A DNA stretch of 25,117 nt from Plasmodium brasilianum (Eukaryota > Apicomplexa > Aconoidasida > Haemosporida > Plasmodiidae), in NCBI RefSeq assembly GCF_023973825.1, contig NW_027122928.1:1-25117 (forward strand). Direction: 5' to 3'. Below, one piece after another: positions 23,321 through 25,117 of this stretch; the first letter of the stretch is position 1; each line of letters opens with the position of its first letter. Below the pieces are notes generated by a model, which had not been told where the DNA came from, searched no databases, and saw only the letters and a list, made by a program, of their open reading frames with translations. Position numbers and translations under genes: made by a program.

Positions 23321-23341
23321 ATGGAAAAATGTTTTAACTCG
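23321..23341 (+). other. STP1 gene 2 exon 1 (7-codon micro-exon)
   Basis: ATG GAA AAA TGT TTT AAC TCG followed by gtaatatt. It parallels exon 1 of gene 1 in length, phase and Cys-Phe-x-Ser pattern. Exon 2 begins at 23479 after the acceptor gttcag and keeps phase 0 (GFTAINLYLQQEFK). Confidence 0.75.
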
Positions 23342-25117
23342 GTAATATTCATTATTTTTTAAGATGCATAATTTTAATTATAAATTGCATATATATTATA
23401 AAATTATAACATATCTACTATAAAAAATAATTCCTATATAATTCATAATGATTCTAAATATAGTACCCAGTTGTTCAGGGTTTTACAGCAATAAATTTGT
23501 ATTTACAACAAGAATTTAAACAAGTTGGTGCTAATATTATATCTCAAGTCTCTTCTTTAAAAAGTGAAAATAAAAAAGAAAAATTTAGAGAAAAATGCAA
23601 GAATCTGGCTGATTATTTAATTAATTCGAAAGATCCATATAGGCATTATCAAGAATATATTTGGAAAGGAGCATTAAGAACATGGTATAGTAAGTACTTT
23701 ACAGGGATAACACAACATGGTGGATGTTTTATGATCTTTAACAATGAAGAAAAAGAACTTTTAGAATTATTCTATGATGCAGATGATTTCTGCGAAAAAA
23801 AAGAAGAATATATGGAAATACTAAATAATTATAAAACAAATAATAGTAATATATATAATTGCAATGGTGATGCGAATTGTATAAATGAATTTACGGAATA
23901 TAATGTGTGGATTAAAGGCAGGGAGGATCATTTTAATAATAAGAAGGGTCTCTTACATTCCAAATGCAAAAACAAAATAGCTTTATCCCAATATCCAACA
24001 AACAATTGTGGCATAATGAATTCTCAAACATTTAAAACAATTAATAACTTCATATATTCTGATATGAATATACCTGAAGAAAAAGTTAAAGCTCCAGAAA
24101 AATCACAAAGAGATAATAAAGATCCAGAAAATTCTATACCTCAAAATCAAACTTTATCACCAGTGGAAAATTTTCCAAGTGTGCAACATTCACCTACAGA
24201 GATACCCCCTCAACAAGGAGCATCTGAGCAATCAGTTAACCAAGATAAAACGAAAGAAAATGTAGTAGCAGCATCTTCAGAATTTGAATCATCAGAGCAA
24301 ACTACAGATTCTAAATCTCTCCATACACAACAAGAAGACTCTATATTGCCACCGTCAATTCCTAATGATTCTGGAGCATTTTCTAATCCTGAAATTATTT
24401 CTCCATCTACTGATTCATTAAGTTTTACCTCACTTTCTCCAGCTCCTTCTACTCATCCTATATCTTCAGGTACCACTAATGCTATTTATTTTTCTAATTT
24501 CAAAATAAATACATGTATTAATATATATATATTTAAAAATATATTACAGATAAAGTGGTAAAGAAGCCTAACAATTATATATCATCTATTTTAATAAGTA
24601 TTCTTACTATCGTTTTATTTTCTTTTTTTATTAAAGTAAAATAAAAATATAAACTAAATATATAATAAACATTTGATTACCATAATAATTTATTATATAA
24701 ATCTTTTTTTTTTTTTTTTTCTTTGTAGTTCTTATTAATGGTGATGTTTAAAAAAAAAAAAAAGATAAAAAGAAAACAAATAAAATTCCTGAAATTGCTA
24801 GTACCTTCATTTTCTAACAAAAAAAATAAGCTTGTAAAAGATGAGCATTTAGGATACTCAATAGATGAAGATAAAGAAATCATAAAAAAAATAAAAATAA
24901 ATGAACTTACAAATAATGTAAACGTGTCAAAGCGAAAAAAAGACAGATCAAAAACCATAATAGAAGTACATATCGAAGTACTAGAAAAATGTATAAATGA
25001 AGATTTGGAAAACAACAAAGAAGAATTATTAGAAATATGTATAGATGCGTTAGTAAAAAAGGATTATAGAACCTGTGCTAATTTAACGGATGATCATCTA
25101 ATAACAGAAAATATTCT
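23321..25117 (+). CDS. STP1 family surface protein (SURFIN-related), 3' end beyond the window
   Basis: Exons are 23321-23341 (MEKCFNS), 23479-24469, 24550-24635 and 24729 onward, still open at 25117. Introns of 137, 80 and 93 nt are GT-AG, and the phases (0, 1, 0) and small exon sizes (21 and 86 nt) equal those of the first STP1 gene. Exon 2 encodes the Cys-bearing domain (Cys at about 47, 90, 112, 135, 141, 170, 184; motifs CKNLADYL, DDFCEKK, EYNVWIKGR), followed by a Ser/Pro/Gln/Thr-rich stalk. Exon 3 gives the helix SSILISILTIVLFSFFIK. Exon 4 starts FLLMVMF, then a Lys/Arg cluster, IKINELTNNVNVSKRKKDRS and TIIEVHIEVLEK, as expected for the cytoplasmic part. Unlike gene 1, the 14-A tract (24750-24763) keeps the frame. 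At least 495 residues are visible. Surface or red-cell-membrane display is inferred from the family. The first Trp of the cytoplasmic part of gene 1 (EEWEH) is replaced here by DLENN. Confidence 0.88.
24704..24728 (+). other. Polypyrimidine tract and 3' splice site of STP1 gene 2 intron 3
   Basis: A 17-T run (24704-24720) followed by ctttgtag, with the AG at 24727-24728. This is the clearest acceptor in the window and fixes the start of exon 4 at 24729. Confidence 0.8.

Noticed and set aside
24677..25018. 113-codon minus-strand frame
   Set aside because: Antisense of STP1 gene 2 intron 3 and exon 4. The plus strand has the family motifs and continues open.
1..25117. CRISPR arrays, insertion sequences, bacterial operons or ribosome-binding sites
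   Set aside because: No spaced direct repeats, transposase or prokaryotic signals. The introns and gene families are those of a eukaryotic Plasmodium genome.

Overview
The window is very AT-rich (long A/T homopolymers, TA microsatellites, most intergenic DNA apparently below 20% GC). Its genes have short phase-conserved introns and belong to variant families of a human-type malaria parasite. An STP1 (SURFIN-related) pair, one fam-l, one fam-m and a pir relic together fit best with a subtelomeric or internal gene-family region of Plasmodium malariae or a close P. malariae-like parasite. fam-l and fam-m are, as far as I know, restricted to that lineage. No telomere repeat is visible.

Layout: (1) 1-1342, 5' region of the first STP1 gene, recognisably related to the region before the second STP1 gene. 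(2) 1343-3902 (+), first STP1 gene: four exons (7-codon first exon, Cys-containing ectodomain plus S/T/P/Q/E-rich stalk, 86-nt transmembrane exon, Trp-containing cytoplasmic exon). It carries a frameshift in an A-tract at the start of exon 4. (3) 3903-8111, gene-poor AT-rich DNA. (4) 8112-8732 (+), a decayed pir gene spread over three frames. (5) 8733-11709, no intact gene, with one possible coding relic near 8.9-9.1 kb. (6) 11710-12590 (-), a two-exon fam-l gene. (7) 12591-16104, upstream DNA of fam-l, including a second, orphan copy of the fam upstream block. (8) 16105-17086 (-), a two-exon fam-m gene. (9) 17087-23320, its upstream block, two weak coding-like relics, then a copy of the STP1 5' region. 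(10) 23321-25117 (+), a second STP1 gene cut by the window end.

No operon-like relationship exists. These are independently transcribed members of exported or surface-located multigene families. STP1 proteins are predicted to be type I-like membrane proteins with a Cys-bearing outer domain and a Trp-containing inner domain. fam-l and fam-m are predicted to be small exported proteins with an N-terminal hydrophobic segment, an RLL export-type motif and two C-terminal membrane helices. Repeated 5' blocks show that the genes spread by segmental duplication together with their promoters. The first STP1 A-tract indel, the pir relic and the orphan fam upstream block show birth-and-death turnover.
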